A stretch of 64,000 bases of DNA from JAVBMV01 sp031552145 (GCA_031552145.1 JAVBMV010000007.1:1-64000), one strand, 5' to 3'; shown: positions 45,274-53,114, counted from the stretch's first letter. The notes: generated by a model from the letters alone, not told the origin. Program-made: numbers and translations.

Positions 45274-45302
45274 TTGACGGCCTAGTACGAATGTCCTAGT
45301 CT
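45274..45302 (+). promoter_or_regulatory. TetR-gene promoter with self-operator
   Basis: TTGACG (45274-45279) and TAGTCT (45297-45302) are 17 bp apart. Inside lies the near-palindrome CTAGTACGAATGTCCTAG (45282-45299), a good operator for the TetR protein encoded next. The start codon at 45309 falls where transcription should begin, so the message is probably leaderless. Confidence 0.6.
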
Positions 45303-45308
45303 GGCTTC

Positions 45309-45929
45309 ATGAGCTCTGTGACGAAGGACGAAATTCTCCAAGCAGCCCAGGCGCTCTTCCTGCAGAAGGGGCTCGAGAGCGTCGGGATGCGCGATATTTC
45401 TCAGGTGTTGGGGATCAGTGTTGGCAACCTGACCTACCATTTCAATAAGAAGGAAACGCTAATCGAAGAAGTCGTGACGCGCATGTTCGCCAGATATCAG
45501 CGCTTTCCCGCAGCATGCACCCTACAGACGCTGGACGAGTGGCTTGGGTTGCTCGAGAACCTGGTGGTGGAGAACGCGCTCTACTTTCGAGATTTTGCGC
45601 TTTTTGCCAGGCTGAGCGAGAAGGTGAGAGAGATCCAACTGTACGTCTGTAAGGACAACGACCGGTTTTGGGCGGAAACGTTTTCGCTGCTAATCGATGC
45701 CAAACTGGTGCAGCCAGAAGGTTTTCGGGGTCACCACCAACGCGTATGGCGAACACTGCACTTCATGAAGAATCACTGGGGCCAACGCCAGGCTGCGGAG
45801 AAGAACCTTGGAGAGCCCCCTTCCAGTTATCGCATTGAGGCGTGGGCGTTGCTGTTCCCCCTTCTGACCGAGGAGGGGCAGGCCGTATACCTGAATAAAA
45901 TCCGACGGCGAAAGAGAGGGCGGACATGA
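45309..45929 (+). CDS. TetR-family transcriptional regulator
   Basis: The protein has 206 residues. The N-terminal helix-turn-helix is standard: KDEILQAAQALFLQKGLESVGMRDISQVLGISVGNLTYHF. The ligand-binding half is helical and ends in a basic tail (KIRRRKRGRT). It overlaps the following RidA gene by ATGA, so it is the first gene of the operon it probably represses. A palindrome in its own promoter supports autoregulation. The inducer is unknown but could be the substrate handled by the downstream exported enzymes (inference). Confidence 0.88.
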   Translation: MSSVTKDEILQAAQALFLQKGLESVGMRDISQVLGISVGNLTYHFNKKETLIEEVVTRMFARYQRFPAACTLQTLDEWLGLLENLVVENALYFRDFALFARLSEKVREIQLYVCKDNDRFWAETFSLLIDAKLVQPEGFRGHHQRVWRTLHFMKNHWGQRQAAEKNLGEPPSSYRIEAWALLFPLLTEEGQAVYLNKIRRRKRGRT

Positions 45930-46402
45930 GCACCCCCATGAAGGAGGCCAGACGATTCTTTCCAGTTCCATTCGTGTTTGTTTTGATCAGTCTGCTCGCG
46001 AGCTGCGTTGCTCATGAACAGCCCCATGCGCGGATCGAGAGGATGAATTATGAAAAGCTGGGTCCGCCGCTAGGGACGATCTCTCAAGCGGTCAGACATG
46101 GGAACGTCCTGTATGTCTCCGGAATGACAGCGCACGGTACCCCAGCACAGGGCAAAGGCATGGCTGAGCAGGCCTCAGAGGTATGGAAGAAAATTAGGAT
46201 GATCGCGGAAGCTGAAGGCGCCGATCTGCGGTCTCTGGTCAAGGTGACGATGTTCGTTACAGACATGTCCCAAGCCTCGGTCCTAAGAGAAGAACTGCTT
46301 CGCCAATATGCTGGTCGGCCTCCTGCCAGTGCCTTGGTGGAGGTGAGCCGTCTGTTTTCGCCTGACGCTGTCGTGGAGATTGAGGCCATTTTTGGCCTAT
46401 GA
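45926..46402 (+). CDS. lipoprotein of the RidA family
   Basis: The protein has 158 residues. An unusual feature is the N-terminal lipoprotein signal (FVFVLISLLASC), since RidA (YjgF) proteins are normally cytoplasmic. The mature domain has the RidA pattern: LGPPLGTISQAVRHGNVLYVSGMTAHG, EQASEVWKKIRMIAEAEGADLRSLVKVTMFVTDM and PPASALVEVSRLFSPDAVVEIEAI. RidA-type proteins deaminate reactive enamines; some relatives act on aromatic breakdown products. Here the active site would lie outside the cytoplasm. The gene is coupled by ATGA to the TetR regulator. Confidence 0.85.
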   Translation: MSTPMKEARRFFPVPFVFVLISLLASCVAHEQPHARIERMNYEKLGPPLGTISQAVRHGNVLYVSGMTAHGTPAQGKGMAEQASEVWKKIRMIAEAEGADLRSLVKVTMFVTDMSQASVLREELLRQYAGRPPASALVEVSRLFSPDAVVEIEAIFGL

Positions 46403-46423
46403 GCGCAGCAATAGGAGGAAGAC

Positions 46424-47206
46424 ATGATTCGATGGATTCTGTGTATCGCGCTGCTCGCCGCAGGGGTGTTGATCGGCGTACGGGCGTTTTGGACCTCCAG
46501 CAGCCTGGCCGTGGGGGCGCCGATTGTCGCGATGGAGCTCATCGAGATGCCCGCGCAGGACATTGACGGCTTTGTCGCGGACTGGAACAAGCACGCGGCG
46601 GTCATAAGGCAAGCTCCCGGCCATATTACCACGACGCTCTATCGGTCGTTGTTGGCGGGGGTTCGGTACCAGCTGATCCAGATCGCTCAATGGCAATCAC
46701 TCGATGCATGGGCGAACTCGCAGGGAGAAAAGAGCGCGTCGACCGCGATCTATCGGCCCGCCGCATGGTCGACCAATACGTATGCGGATTTGGCTGCCCA
46801 CGAGGCCCACGAGCGGCGCAAGCCATTGGAACGGGTTCAGAAGGATCCCGAGATTACGTTTCCCGAGTGGCCGTTTATGTTTATCAACCTGATGGAGATA
46901 AACCCATCAGAGGTCGATTCGTTCGTCTCGGACTGGCGGATACGCTCGAAGGTCATGGGCCAGATGCCGGCCGCCATGGGCTCTACGCTGTATCGTTCGG
47001 TACATCCCGACCAGAGGTTCCAGATCGTGAACGTGAGTCAATGGCAGTCCTACGACGGGTTCATCGATGCAAATAACAACCCGGACTACGCTGAGAAATT
47101 GGAATCCGACCTGGGGCATGTGCCCAGCATCAAGCTCCTGCGAGGATTCTATCGCCCCGTTGCCACTCAGACGCATACCTATGGAGACGCCCGTGAAGAC
47201 AAATAG
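46424..47206 (+). CDS. membrane-anchored double ABM-domain protein
   Basis: The protein has 260 residues from ATG 46424 with GGAGG upstream. One N-terminal membrane helix (WILCIALLAAGVLIGVRAFW) would anchor it with the rest in the periplasm. Two repeats of an antibiotic-biosynthesis-monooxygenase-like fold follow. The first is LIEMPAQDIDGFVADWNKHAAVIRQAPG...TTLYRS...IAQWQSLDAW; the second is LMEINPSEVDSFVSDWRIRSKVMGQMPAAMGSTLYRS split over VSQWQSYDGF. ABM proteins include cofactor-free monooxygenases and heme or dye degraders. Its place between RidA and the amidohydrolase suggests a shared pathway (inference). Confidence 0.8.
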   Translation: MIRWILCIALLAAGVLIGVRAFWTSSSLAVGAPIVAMELIEMPAQDIDGFVADWNKHAAVIRQAPGHITTTLYRSLLAGVRYQLIQIAQWQSLDAWANSQGEKSASTAIYRPAAWSTNTYADLAAHEAHERRKPLERVQKDPEITFPEWPFMFINLMEINPSEVDSFVSDWRIRSKVMGQMPAAMGSTLYRSVHPDQRFQIVNVSQWQSYDGFIDANNNPDYAEKLESDLGHVPSIKLLRGFYRPVATQTHTYGDAREDK

Positions 47207-48302
47207 TTCAGCCACGAGAGCCTTCGCCATCGCGCTGGTCGCCTTGGCCGGCGTCCCGCTGGCATGCCGACCCACTGAGTCGGGCAGGAGCCCCGAAAAG
47301 ATGAAAATCATCACAGTCGAAGAGCATTTTCTCAATGCGACCATCACAGACGCGACTCGTGATGAGGTCGATAAGATCGCGCCCAGCCATGCCCGTGCAT
47401 TCGTCGCGAACTTCGGCACCCGCCAGACGATGCAGCCGGGTCAGTTGACCGATATCGGAGCGGGAAGAATTGCGAGCATGGATGCAAATGGCATCGACGT
47501 GCAGATGCTATCGTACAACGCTCCAGCCACGGAGTTGCTGCCGTCGCCGCTCGCCGTGGAAATGGCCCGGCAGGCCAACGATCAGCTCGCTGCGGCGACC
47601 GTGGCCTACGCGGGCCGGTTCCTGGGATTCGCCAGTCTACCTCTGTCCGATCCCGAGGCAGCGGCGGCGGAATTGAAGAGATGTGTTCGGGAGTTGGGGT
47701 TCAAGGGTGGCATGATCAATGGGACGGCGCATGGGCGCTTTCTGGATGCCCCGGAGTTCGAGGTGCTCTTCGCTGCGGCTGCCGAGCTGGACGTCCCGCT
47801 CTATTTCCATCCATCGATCATCAACTCGCAGGTGCGGGAGGCCTATTACAATAACGCCGACCCCGCGTTCGCCGCGCGATTCGCTTCGGCGGGAATCGGC
47901 TGGCATCTCGAGGTGGGGATCCATGTGATGAGGCTGGTCTTCGCGGGCGTATTTGATCGCCACCCTGACCTGCAAATCATCCTGGGTCACTGGGGAGAGA
48001 TGCTTCCGTATTACATGGATCGCATCAATACGTTCTTCCCAGCATCGGCGTCGCCCATGAAGAAGGACTTCAAGCATTACATGCTCAACAATATCTACAT
48101 TACGCCTAGTGGCATGTTCAATTTGCCTCAGCTCCAGTTCGCCCTTCAGACCGTGGGGGCGGACCGGATTATGTATTCTGCCGACTATCCTTACTATCCC
48201 AACGAAGGCGCGCGAGCGTTCTTGGAAAATGCGCCCATTAGTCAAGCTGACAAAGAAAAAATTGCCCATGGCAATGCGGAGAGACTGTTCAAGCTGAAAT
48301 AG
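47193..48302 (+). CDS. exported ACMSD-type amidohydrolase
   Basis: The protein has 369 residues from GTG 47193, which has GGAG six bases upstream; an ATG at 47181 without a ribosome-binding site is the alternative. A signal sequence ends at GVPLAC, an imperfect lipobox. The TIM-barrel domain has the EEHF opening (metal ligands), FHPSI in the middle, ILGHWGEMLPYYMDRI and MYSADYPYYPNEGA near the end. These are landmarks of amidohydrolase-related decarboxylases such as gamma-resorcylate and ACMS decarboxylase. Such enzymes are normally cytoplasmic. It overlaps the ABM gene by 14 bp and probably acts on an aromatic acid outside the cytoplasm (inference). Confidence 0.82.
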   Translation: MKTNSSATRAFAIALVALAGVPLACRPTESGRSPEKMKIITVEEHFLNATITDATRDEVDKIAPSHARAFVANFGTRQTMQPGQLTDIGAGRIASMDANGIDVQMLSYNAPATELLPSPLAVEMARQANDQLAAATVAYAGRFLGFASLPLSDPEAAAAELKRCVRELGFKGGMINGTAHGRFLDAPEFEVLFAAAAELDVPLYFHPSIINSQVREAYYNNADPAFAARFASAGIGWHLEVGIHVMRLVFAGVFDRHPDLQIILGHWGEMLPYYMDRINTFFPASASPMKKDFKHYMLNNIYITPSGMFNLPQLQFALQTVGADRIMYSADYPYYPNEGARAFLENAPISQADKEKIAHGNAERLFKLK

Positions 48303-48534
48303 CAGCGCAGCGATTCAACAGGCAGCGAATCTCAAGGAGATGGCTATGAGACGGATGACACGAACGGTGGAGCGGGCGATGGGGTTCGGGTTGTTGAGCG
48401 TGGCACCTTCCCGCAAGCAGCGCACGCCCCAGCAGTCCAGGGGGTGGGCAAGAGCCCGAAGAAATAGAGTGATTGAGGTGCTCGTCCGTGCCGTCCGTGC
48501 TCGTCCTTGTAGTTGCTTCTACGGAGATTCCAAA

Positions 48535-49239
48535 ATGAAAGCTCAGACTTTTCTTGCCCTGATTCTTCTGTCGATCCTCTCCGCATCGTGCGCCGGCAAT
48601 TCGAACATAGTCGCCGACAACTCGATCTTGAAACGGCCCGTGGCCAACACCTCTCAGACCATCATCGAGAAAGCCAACGTCCGAGAGCTTATCGAGTTCG
48701 AGCGCTTCAGCCGTGACAGCGGACTCTGGGACGAGATGAAAGGCTGTTACGCCGACAACTCCCGCGTGAATATCTCCTGGTTTCAGGGGACCGGGCACGG
48801 GTTTGTCGATGCGACCGCGGCCTTGCAAGGCATGCCCTCTGCCCACAAAATCTACAGCACCGAGATTTGGCTCAATGGAGGGAAGGCGGTAGCTATCATG
48901 CAGGCCAACGTCCAGATGCGCTATGTGATCGACCGGATTCCGGTTGAGCTCAAGTCCGACGTCAAGTTGATCTTCCGCACGCAGAAGATCGATGGTCGAT
49001 GGTACATCGTCCACTTCGAGTCCATCTACGAGAAGGACATGGTCGCGCCCATCTTCCCGACCAACGATCTCAACATCCCGGTGGACGAGATCGCAAAGCT
49101 CCGTTCAAGCTACGGGAGCATGATCTATCTGGCCACGAAACACGGTATCAAGGTCGACGAGAACCTCGCCGGGACCGACAGGCCCGACTTGGTCGAGAAA
49201 TTGTATCGGGCGACCAACGAGTGGTTCACGCAGGAGTAG
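48535..49239 (+). CDS. lipoprotein with SnoaL/NTF2-like domain
   Basis: The protein has 234 residues from ATG 48535 (GGAG upstream). The signal peptide ends in LSILSASC. The domain begins ELIEFERFSRDSGLWDEMKGCYADNSRVNISWFQGTG, the usual SnoaL-like nuclear-transport-factor fold, and continues YVIDRIPVELKSDVKLIFRTQK split by short turns. SnoaL relatives catalyse isomerisation, cyclisation or dehydration of aromatic or alicyclic substrates. The frame is open upstream to 48340 with an ATG and AAGGAG at 48346, but that extension lacks a coherent domain. The gene continues the operon of exported enzymes. Confidence 0.8.
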   Translation: MKAQTFLALILLSILSASCAGNSNIVADNSILKRPVANTSQTIIEKANVRELIEFERFSRDSGLWDEMKGCYADNSRVNISWFQGTGHGFVDATAALQGMPSAHKIYSTEIWLNGGKAVAIMQANVQMRYVIDRIPVELKSDVKLIFRTQKIDGRWYIVHFESIYEKDMVAPIFPTNDLNIPVDEIAKLRSSYGSMIYLATKHGIKVDENLAGTDRPDLVEKLYRATNEWFTQE

Positions 49240-49248
49240 GGGGGCGAT

Positions 49249-49515
49249 ATGAGCTTGTCCGTGAGAGAGATGCTGCAGACGTCTGACGAGCTGAAGAGGA
49301 ATCTAGAGATCTCCGGCCTGTCAGATGCCGAGGTGCGAGCGGCCTTGGGGTTCACTCAGCAGAGGTACGAGAGATCGCTTACTCTTTCCAGCGTCCATGA
49401 CCCGACCGACGTGTGGCGCCTGAGGGATTATCTGGAGAAACGGATTCTCGAGCAGGGTAGGAGGCCCCACCCCTACAGCAAGCTGATCTCCAATATCTGG
49501 TACCGATACGACTGA
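49249..49515 (+). CDS. DUF2316 helix-turn-helix-like protein
   Basis: The protein has 88 residues. It reads SVREMLQTSDELKRNLEISGLSDAEVRAALGF, then a DPTDVWRLRDYLEKRI core. This is the signature of DUF2316, small helical proteins of unknown function thought to bind DNA or partner proteins. It starts 9 bp after the SnoaL-like gene and is followed by the TRAP binding-protein gene after 18 bp, so it is within the operon. There is no export signal, in contrast to its neighbours. A regulatory role for the operon is possible (inference). Confidence 0.8.
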   Translation: MSLSVREMLQTSDELKRNLEISGLSDAEVRAALGFTQQRYERSLTLSSVHDPTDVWRLRDYLEKRILEQGRRPHPYSKLISNIWYRYD

Positions 49516-49533
49516 GGACCCGGGAGCTTCCGT

Positions 49534-50568
49534 ATGTGCATGACTAAGAGGCTGCTGCTCGTGGCGCTGGCATTCATGATGCCAACTGTCGGGCGCGCGC
49601 AGACTATTCTGAAATACACAGATCATGAGCCGTTGGGTGGAATGCGGACGCGCTTCATTCAAGACGTCCTTTTCCCAGCCATCGAAAAGGAGTCCAAGGG
49701 ACGCCTGAAAGTCGACGCGCATTGGGATGGCGAGATCGGGACCGGATACCAGGCGCTCGGGAAGATTGGCAAGGAGCGCGCAGCCGACATGGGCATTGTT
49801 GTCCCAGAATATGCTCCCAAGGAACTCCCGCTGCAGCAGCTCTTCAAGAGCTTCCCGGTCGGCCCTGTCGAGAGCAAACAACTTTCGTTTTTCCGACGCG
49901 CCTATGCGGAGGTGGCCGCCTTTCCAGCCGAACTGGAGAAAGAAAACGTCGTACCGTTGTTTTTCGCCACGGGCTTCCCTGTGGCCTTCTTTAGCGCGCT
50001 GCCCCTCGACACCCTAAAAGACATCAAGGGCGAGACCTGGCGTTCGGCGAGCTTCTGGCATCAGGGCTTCTTGAAAAACGCCGGGGCCACGCCCGTGTCC
50101 ATGCCCTGGGGAACGGAGACCTTCAATGCCCTGCGGGCCAAGACCTTGGACGGGCTCATGGTCAACGTAGACAGCGGGTATGCGCTCAAGGCCCATGAGC
50201 TCGCTCCGAATGTGCTTCTATCCAAGAGCCTGTGGCTGGGGCATGTGTACATTTTGGTGATGAATCGGGACACATGGGGTGGTCTGGCGAAGGAAGACCA
50301 GCAGGCCATCCAGCGCGCCGCGAAGAAAGCATACAAGGTTCTCGGTACCCTGATGGAGAGCAGCTGGAATACCCAGATCGAGGCGCTGAAGAATGGGGGC
50401 GCGAGGGTTCGGGTCTTGTCCCAGGGCGAGGTCACTCGGTGGGAGCGTGCCACGAAGTATCGAGAGCTACAGACGGCTTGGGTGAAAGAGCAGGAAGAGA
50501 AGGGGCTGAAGGGTGCCGCCGTGGCCCTGAAAAAGGTCAGGGAGCTTTTGAACAGCGCAATGAGGTAG
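49534..50568 (+). CDS. TRAP transporter substrate-binding protein, DctP-type
   Basis: The protein has 344 residues with a cleavable signal (LLLVALAFMMPTVGRAQ). The domain has the DctP hallmarks: LFPAIEKESKGRLKVDAHWDGEIGTG near the start, the ligand-binding Arg region DIKGETWRSASF, and ALRAKTLDGLMVNVDSGYALKAHELAPN near the middle. It would deliver an organic acid to a TRAP permease, but no DctQ/DctM genes are present in the window. The preceding genes suggest the ligand may be an aromatic acid or its breakdown product (inference). Start ATG 49534 has GGGAGC upstream. Confidence 0.88.
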   Translation: MCMTKRLLLVALAFMMPTVGRAQTILKYTDHEPLGGMRTRFIQDVLFPAIEKESKGRLKVDAHWDGEIGTGYQALGKIGKERAADMGIVVPEYAPKELPLQQLFKSFPVGPVESKQLSFFRRAYAEVAAFPAELEKENVVPLFFATGFPVAFFSALPLDTLKDIKGETWRSASFWHQGFLKNAGATPVSMPWGTETFNALRAKTLDGLMVNVDSGYALKAHELAPNVLLSKSLWLGHVYILVMNRDTWGGLAKEDQQAIQRAAKKAYKVLGTLMESSWNTQIEALKNGGARVRVLSQGEVTRWERATKYRELQTAWVKEQEEKGLKGAAVALKKVRELLNSAMR

Positions 50569-50596
50569 TGTTCATGTTTGGAAAGGAGCCGTATAC

Positions 50597-50641
50597 ATGG
50601 ATAAGAGAATCATGCTGATCACGGGGGAGACAGGGGGCTAG
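50597..50641 (+). pseudogene. truncated start of an SDR-like gene
   Basis: AAGGAG at 50583-50588 is followed by ATG 50597 and 14 codons (KRIMLITGETGG) that look like the opening of a short-chain dehydrogenase (LITGATGGIG). The frame stops at 50641, where sequence character changes and minus-strand genes begin. This marks a breakpoint that removed the rest of the operon. Confidence 0.6.
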
Positions 50642-50949
50642 GATCCTTGTGGGGTCGGTGTCGAGCTGGGTTGCGGCCTTCTCAAAAGGCTCTCGCCCAT
50701 GACCGATCCGAAGACGCGATGGAATTGGTGGTACTCCGTGACCCGATGAGTCGCGAACTGTTGCACCTCTGGAGAGAAACGCGCTGCTCTCGCGAGCCTC
50801 TTCACCTCGAACTCCTGGCCAATGACGAGCACAAATCCGTCGAGCACGGGCGAGACGACGGCGAGATGGCGTACAAAGCCTCGGGTGGGCTGTCGGTCAA
50901 CGACAAAGCAGCGCCTCGCAGTGCCGGACAACCGCTTGCAAGACATCAT
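50638..50949 (-). CDS. hypothetical protein, possibly partial
   Basis: A frame of about 103 residues whose central part looks coding (GFVRHLAVVSPVLDGFVLVI, EFEVKRLARAARFSPEVQQF, ATHRVTEYHQFHRVFGSVMG). The start is unclear: ATGs at 50949/50946 lie within the previous gene, and the end falls at the breakpoint near 50640. No family is recognised. It may be a third member of the small minus-strand operon with the genes at 50897 and 51214, or a remnant. Confidence 0.4.
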   Translation of the reverse strand: MMSCKRLSGTARRCFVVDRQPTRGFVRHLAVVSPVLDGFVLVIGQEFEVKRLARAARFSPEVQQFATHRVTEYHQFHRVFGSVMGESLLRRPQPSSTPTPQGS

Positions 50950-51211
50950 CAGGGCAGCAGGGGTCGGCCACAAAGAACCAGTAGTCGCCAAATTGGTTAT
51001 TGATGGTGAACTGGTGGCCCCGGAAGGTGAAGTCGATCCATGTTTCGGTCACATCATCCGAGAGAAATCCTGTGATGGCCACTCCGCCGAGACCCGCGAT
51101 GTGGTCACGCATCCGGTCGAACGAAGCGGATTCAGGAAGCTCCACGAACTGTCGAGAGCCGCCGTGCGTCAGGTGATTGAGCATTGTCTGTGGCTTGGAG
51201 CGGGTAGCCAT
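50897..51211 (-). CDS. hypothetical small protein next to DUF1877
   Basis: The protein has 104 residues from ATG 51211, two bases after the stop of the DUF1877 gene. A conserved-looking core is visible: FDRMRDHIAGLGGVAITGFL, then VTETWIDFTFRGHQFTINNQ, and DYWFFVADPCCPDDVLQAVV. The aromatic-rich beta segments are typical of small immunity or accessory proteins, but I cannot name the family. The tight spacing implies co-transcription with DUF1877. Confidence 0.6.
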   Translation of the reverse strand: MATRSKPQTMLNHLTHGGSRQFVELPESASFDRMRDHIAGLGGVAITGFLSDDVTETWIDFTFRGHQFTINNQFGDYWFFVADPCCPDDVLQAVVRHCEALLCR

Positions 51212-51213
51212 GC

Positions 51214-51540
51214 CTACTGATCCACGGTGAAGACCACTGCCCTCCCAACCTCGGCAGCACGTTGGACAAACGAGCCGATGTAGTCGTCGCCCTTGCAAAG
51301 GTGTTGCCCGCCAAGGATGGCGCGGTGGAGGGGCGCTTCGCCACCGTCCCCGCCGAGGATGGCGTCAGACAAGGCTCCGTGGATCGCCTCCCACGCCTGG
51401 TCCGTCTCGGAGACGAAAGGCTGTTCCCACGCCTCCTCGACCTCTTCGAGGATCTCCGTCGGATCGCCGTCGTATGGCACGGCGAGCAGGGCCGCAACGG
51501 TCTCGTCAGTAGTTGCGAAGAGGACGCCTCGGCAGCTCAT
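51214..51540 (-). CDS. DUF1877 protein with internal deletion
   Basis: The protein has 108 residues from ATG 51540. It starts with the family signature MSCRGVLFATTDETVAALLA. The ETDQAWEAIHGALSD and PLHRAILGG-HLCKGDDYI segments follow, and it ends AAEVGRAVVFTVDQ, the usual DUF1877 C-terminus. About 50 residues between GDDYI and the last helix, present in full-length members of roughly 160 residues, are missing without loss of frame. The product may therefore be non-functional. DUF1877 has no established role. Confidence 0.65.
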   Translation of the reverse strand: MSCRGVLFATTDETVAALLAVPYDGDPTEILEEVEEAWEQPFVSETDQAWEAIHGALSDAILGGDGGEAPLHRAILGGQHLCKGDDYIGSFVQRAAEVGRAVVFTVDQ

Positions 51541-51870
51541 GGGGCCAGTATGGCGGTGGCGCGGGGTTGCTGTCCATGGCGGCACCCTCCATCCACTGCC
51601 GATGCCCGATGAGGCTCTGGGGTGGTCTTACGGCGGGGGTGTCGAGCGGGGCAGCGGGAAGTGCGCCGGGCTTGAAGAGGAGAGACGTGGCCGGTATGAG
51701 GTTGGGGATGGACCGCACGCTCAAGGTCAATACCGTGAAGTGCAGAACTTACTCCTTCTTTCGCCAGGGCCGCGCGTACTTGCGTGGCGCCATCGGAAAG
51801 CTCCGGAACGGCGATGCTGCTCTGTGGAACACCTTCAGACAACTCTTTTCCTCTCACCCAGAGTGCCGCA
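51541..51870. other. intergenic stretch, nothing recognised
   Basis: A 330-bp gap between the divergent DUF1877 gene and the small membrane-protein gene. The frames on both strands are low-complexity shadows without coherent motifs. It should contain both promoters, but I could not pick convincing -35/-10 pairs. Confidence 0.5.
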
Positions 51871-52179
51871 ATGACTACGCCATTCTTTGAGGGGATAACT
51901 CAGCCCGGCGACGCCGACGCCGCCCACGTTCAGCAGAAGCCGCGACTCTCCGAGCTGGATGCCGCCGCACAGAAGGCGCTGATCGTCGCCCTATTCAACT
52001 TCTTCATCCTCTTGCTGCCCGCGCTCTGGTCCACTCTCTTGCTGATGCGAGTCTGGAAGCAGCCAGGGCGATTGAGTCGCCGAGGACAGCGGTTCGCCTT
52101 CCTCGCGCTCACAATCGACCTCTTCGCCTTGGCCATCGCCGCGCTTTTTGTCTACGCGATGAGTGGTGGCGCCCATTAA
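51871..52179 (+). CDS. small membrane protein, two helices
   Basis: The protein has 102 residues from ATG 51871. Two membrane helices are visible: ALIVALFNFFILLLPALWSTLLL and FAFLALTIDLFALAIAALFVYAM, with a short basic loop between them. The N-terminal 35 residues are hydrophilic. No family is recognised. It lies alone between the DUF1877 operon and IS66 debris. The codon use and clear helix pattern suggest a real gene. Confidence 0.6.
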   Translation: MTTPFFEGITQPGDADAAHVQQKPRLSELDAAAQKALIVALFNFFILLLPALWSTLLLMRVWKQPGRLSRRGQRFAFLALTIDLFALAIAALFVYAMSGGAH

Positions 52180-52380
52180 TTGATCGGCGTGCTCCGCAAT
52201 CAGGGACTCGTGCGAACTGCGGCCAAGCTACGTTTTCTGATGGGGTAGTGGTCCCACCCATAGCCCCCACACCATCTGGCTCCAGAGCGGCCTGCGCGAA
52301 GAGCGCCCATCCGAATTTCTCCTGACGCCTGGAAAGGCGAACATACGGCGTCTCCGGAAGAGCTGCTCTTCGTCCTCGCG

Positions 52381-52596
52381 GAGGGCGCCTCCGCGCGTCT
52401 TCACGACCTCGATCCCGAGACCTACCTGCGAGATATCTTCCGCGTCTTGGCTCATTGGCCGAAGGACCGTTGCCTCGAACTCGCCCCCAAGTACTGGGCC
52501 GCTACCCGCGCTTGTCTCGACCACGACCAGCTCGCCAACGAGTACGGGCCGCTCTCGATCCCGGCGCCGCTCCTCGGTGCGCAAACCGCCTCGTAA
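52381..52596 (+). pseudogene. IS66-family transposase, C-terminal remnant
   Basis: The frame encodes about 71 residues with ARLHDLDPETYLRDIFRVL, then HWPKDRCLELAPKYW and a short tail to TAA 52594. This is the C-terminal segment of IS66 TnpC (DPxxYLRDVLxRLxxHP, WxxT). Upstream, stops and frame changes interrupt the gene. Confidence 0.6.
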
Positions 52597-52657
52597 CGCG
52601 CGGCGCAGCAGCGCCTGCCGTGCGGCTCGGAAGTGGACCTCTGTGCAGGGTGCGGGG
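52564..52657. repeat. 94-bp inverted repeat, left copy
   Basis: The reverse complement matches 57342-57435 with six mismatches. It covers the end of the IS66 frame and about 60 bp beyond. The two copies sit on either side of the island boundary at 53070, so one copy is inside and one outside. Confidence 0.8.
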
Positions 52658-53015
52658 TTCGCCATGTCGCCCACTTTCGGTGATCAGCTCTGCACTGGGT
52701 AGACGTGGCTCGTGCAGCGGATACATTACGCCAGAAGCCTGCCACCGCTCGCATCTGGTCTTTCGAGGCTCCACGGGGAGTCGCTGGAATTCCTATGAAG
52801 GATCAAGGGCTTGCGCCCTGAACTGGTCTTGCACCATCCGAACGGAGAGTCGCCAGATGCAGCATGGGCGAGGACGACACACGGATCGCGGAGCCATCGC
52901 TCCACTCAATCCGCGGCCGCGCCTCTTGGCAGCTTTCTTGACGCGACGGGCGCCTCACGCACCCCGGCGTCACGCCCCTGGACAACTTCTCGAGAGCAGT
53001 CTCCCATCTGCGGGC
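52658..53015. other. intergenic stretch, nothing recognised
   Basis: About 360 bp between the IS66 tail and the hairpin before the tRNA-like copy. No coherent reading frame, RNA gene or repeat was identified on either strand. Confidence 0.5.
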
Positions 53016-53066
53016 AAAAAAGAGGCCGCAATCTCGGGCTCTAACCTCTCGAAATTGCGGCCTTTT
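53016..53066. terminator. bidirectional intrinsic terminator
   Basis: The hairpin GGCCGCAAT (53024-53032) pairs with ATTGCGGCC (53053-53061). It has A-rich sequence on its left (T run on the minus strand) and CTTTTCT on its right. It closes transcription on the outer side of the tRNA-Pro 3' copy. Confidence 0.75.
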
Positions 53067-53069
53067 CTC

Positions 53070-53114
53070 TAGTCAGGGAGACAGGATTTGAACCAGCGAC
53101 CCCTTGGACCCGAA
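53070..53114 (-). repeat. attachment-site-like copy of tRNA-Pro 3' end
   Basis: The sequence is a direct repeat of 58682-58726 with two mismatches (53074 and 53094). It corresponds to the anticodon loop, variable loop, T arm and acceptor 3' strand of tRNA-Pro. The 5' half of a tRNA is absent, so it is not a second gene. One mismatch lies in the acceptor stem, which would disturb pairing and argues that this is the displaced copy. Confidence 0.85.

Noticed and set aside
52228..52674. Minus-strand 148-residue ORF over the IS66 remnant
   Set aside because: The plus strand carries the recognisable IS66 tail; the minus frame has no coherent motif and overlaps the inverted repeat.
53070..53114. 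A second tRNA-Pro gene
   Set aside because: Only the 3' half is present and the D arm and 5' acceptor strand are missing; it is the displaced copy of an insertion site.
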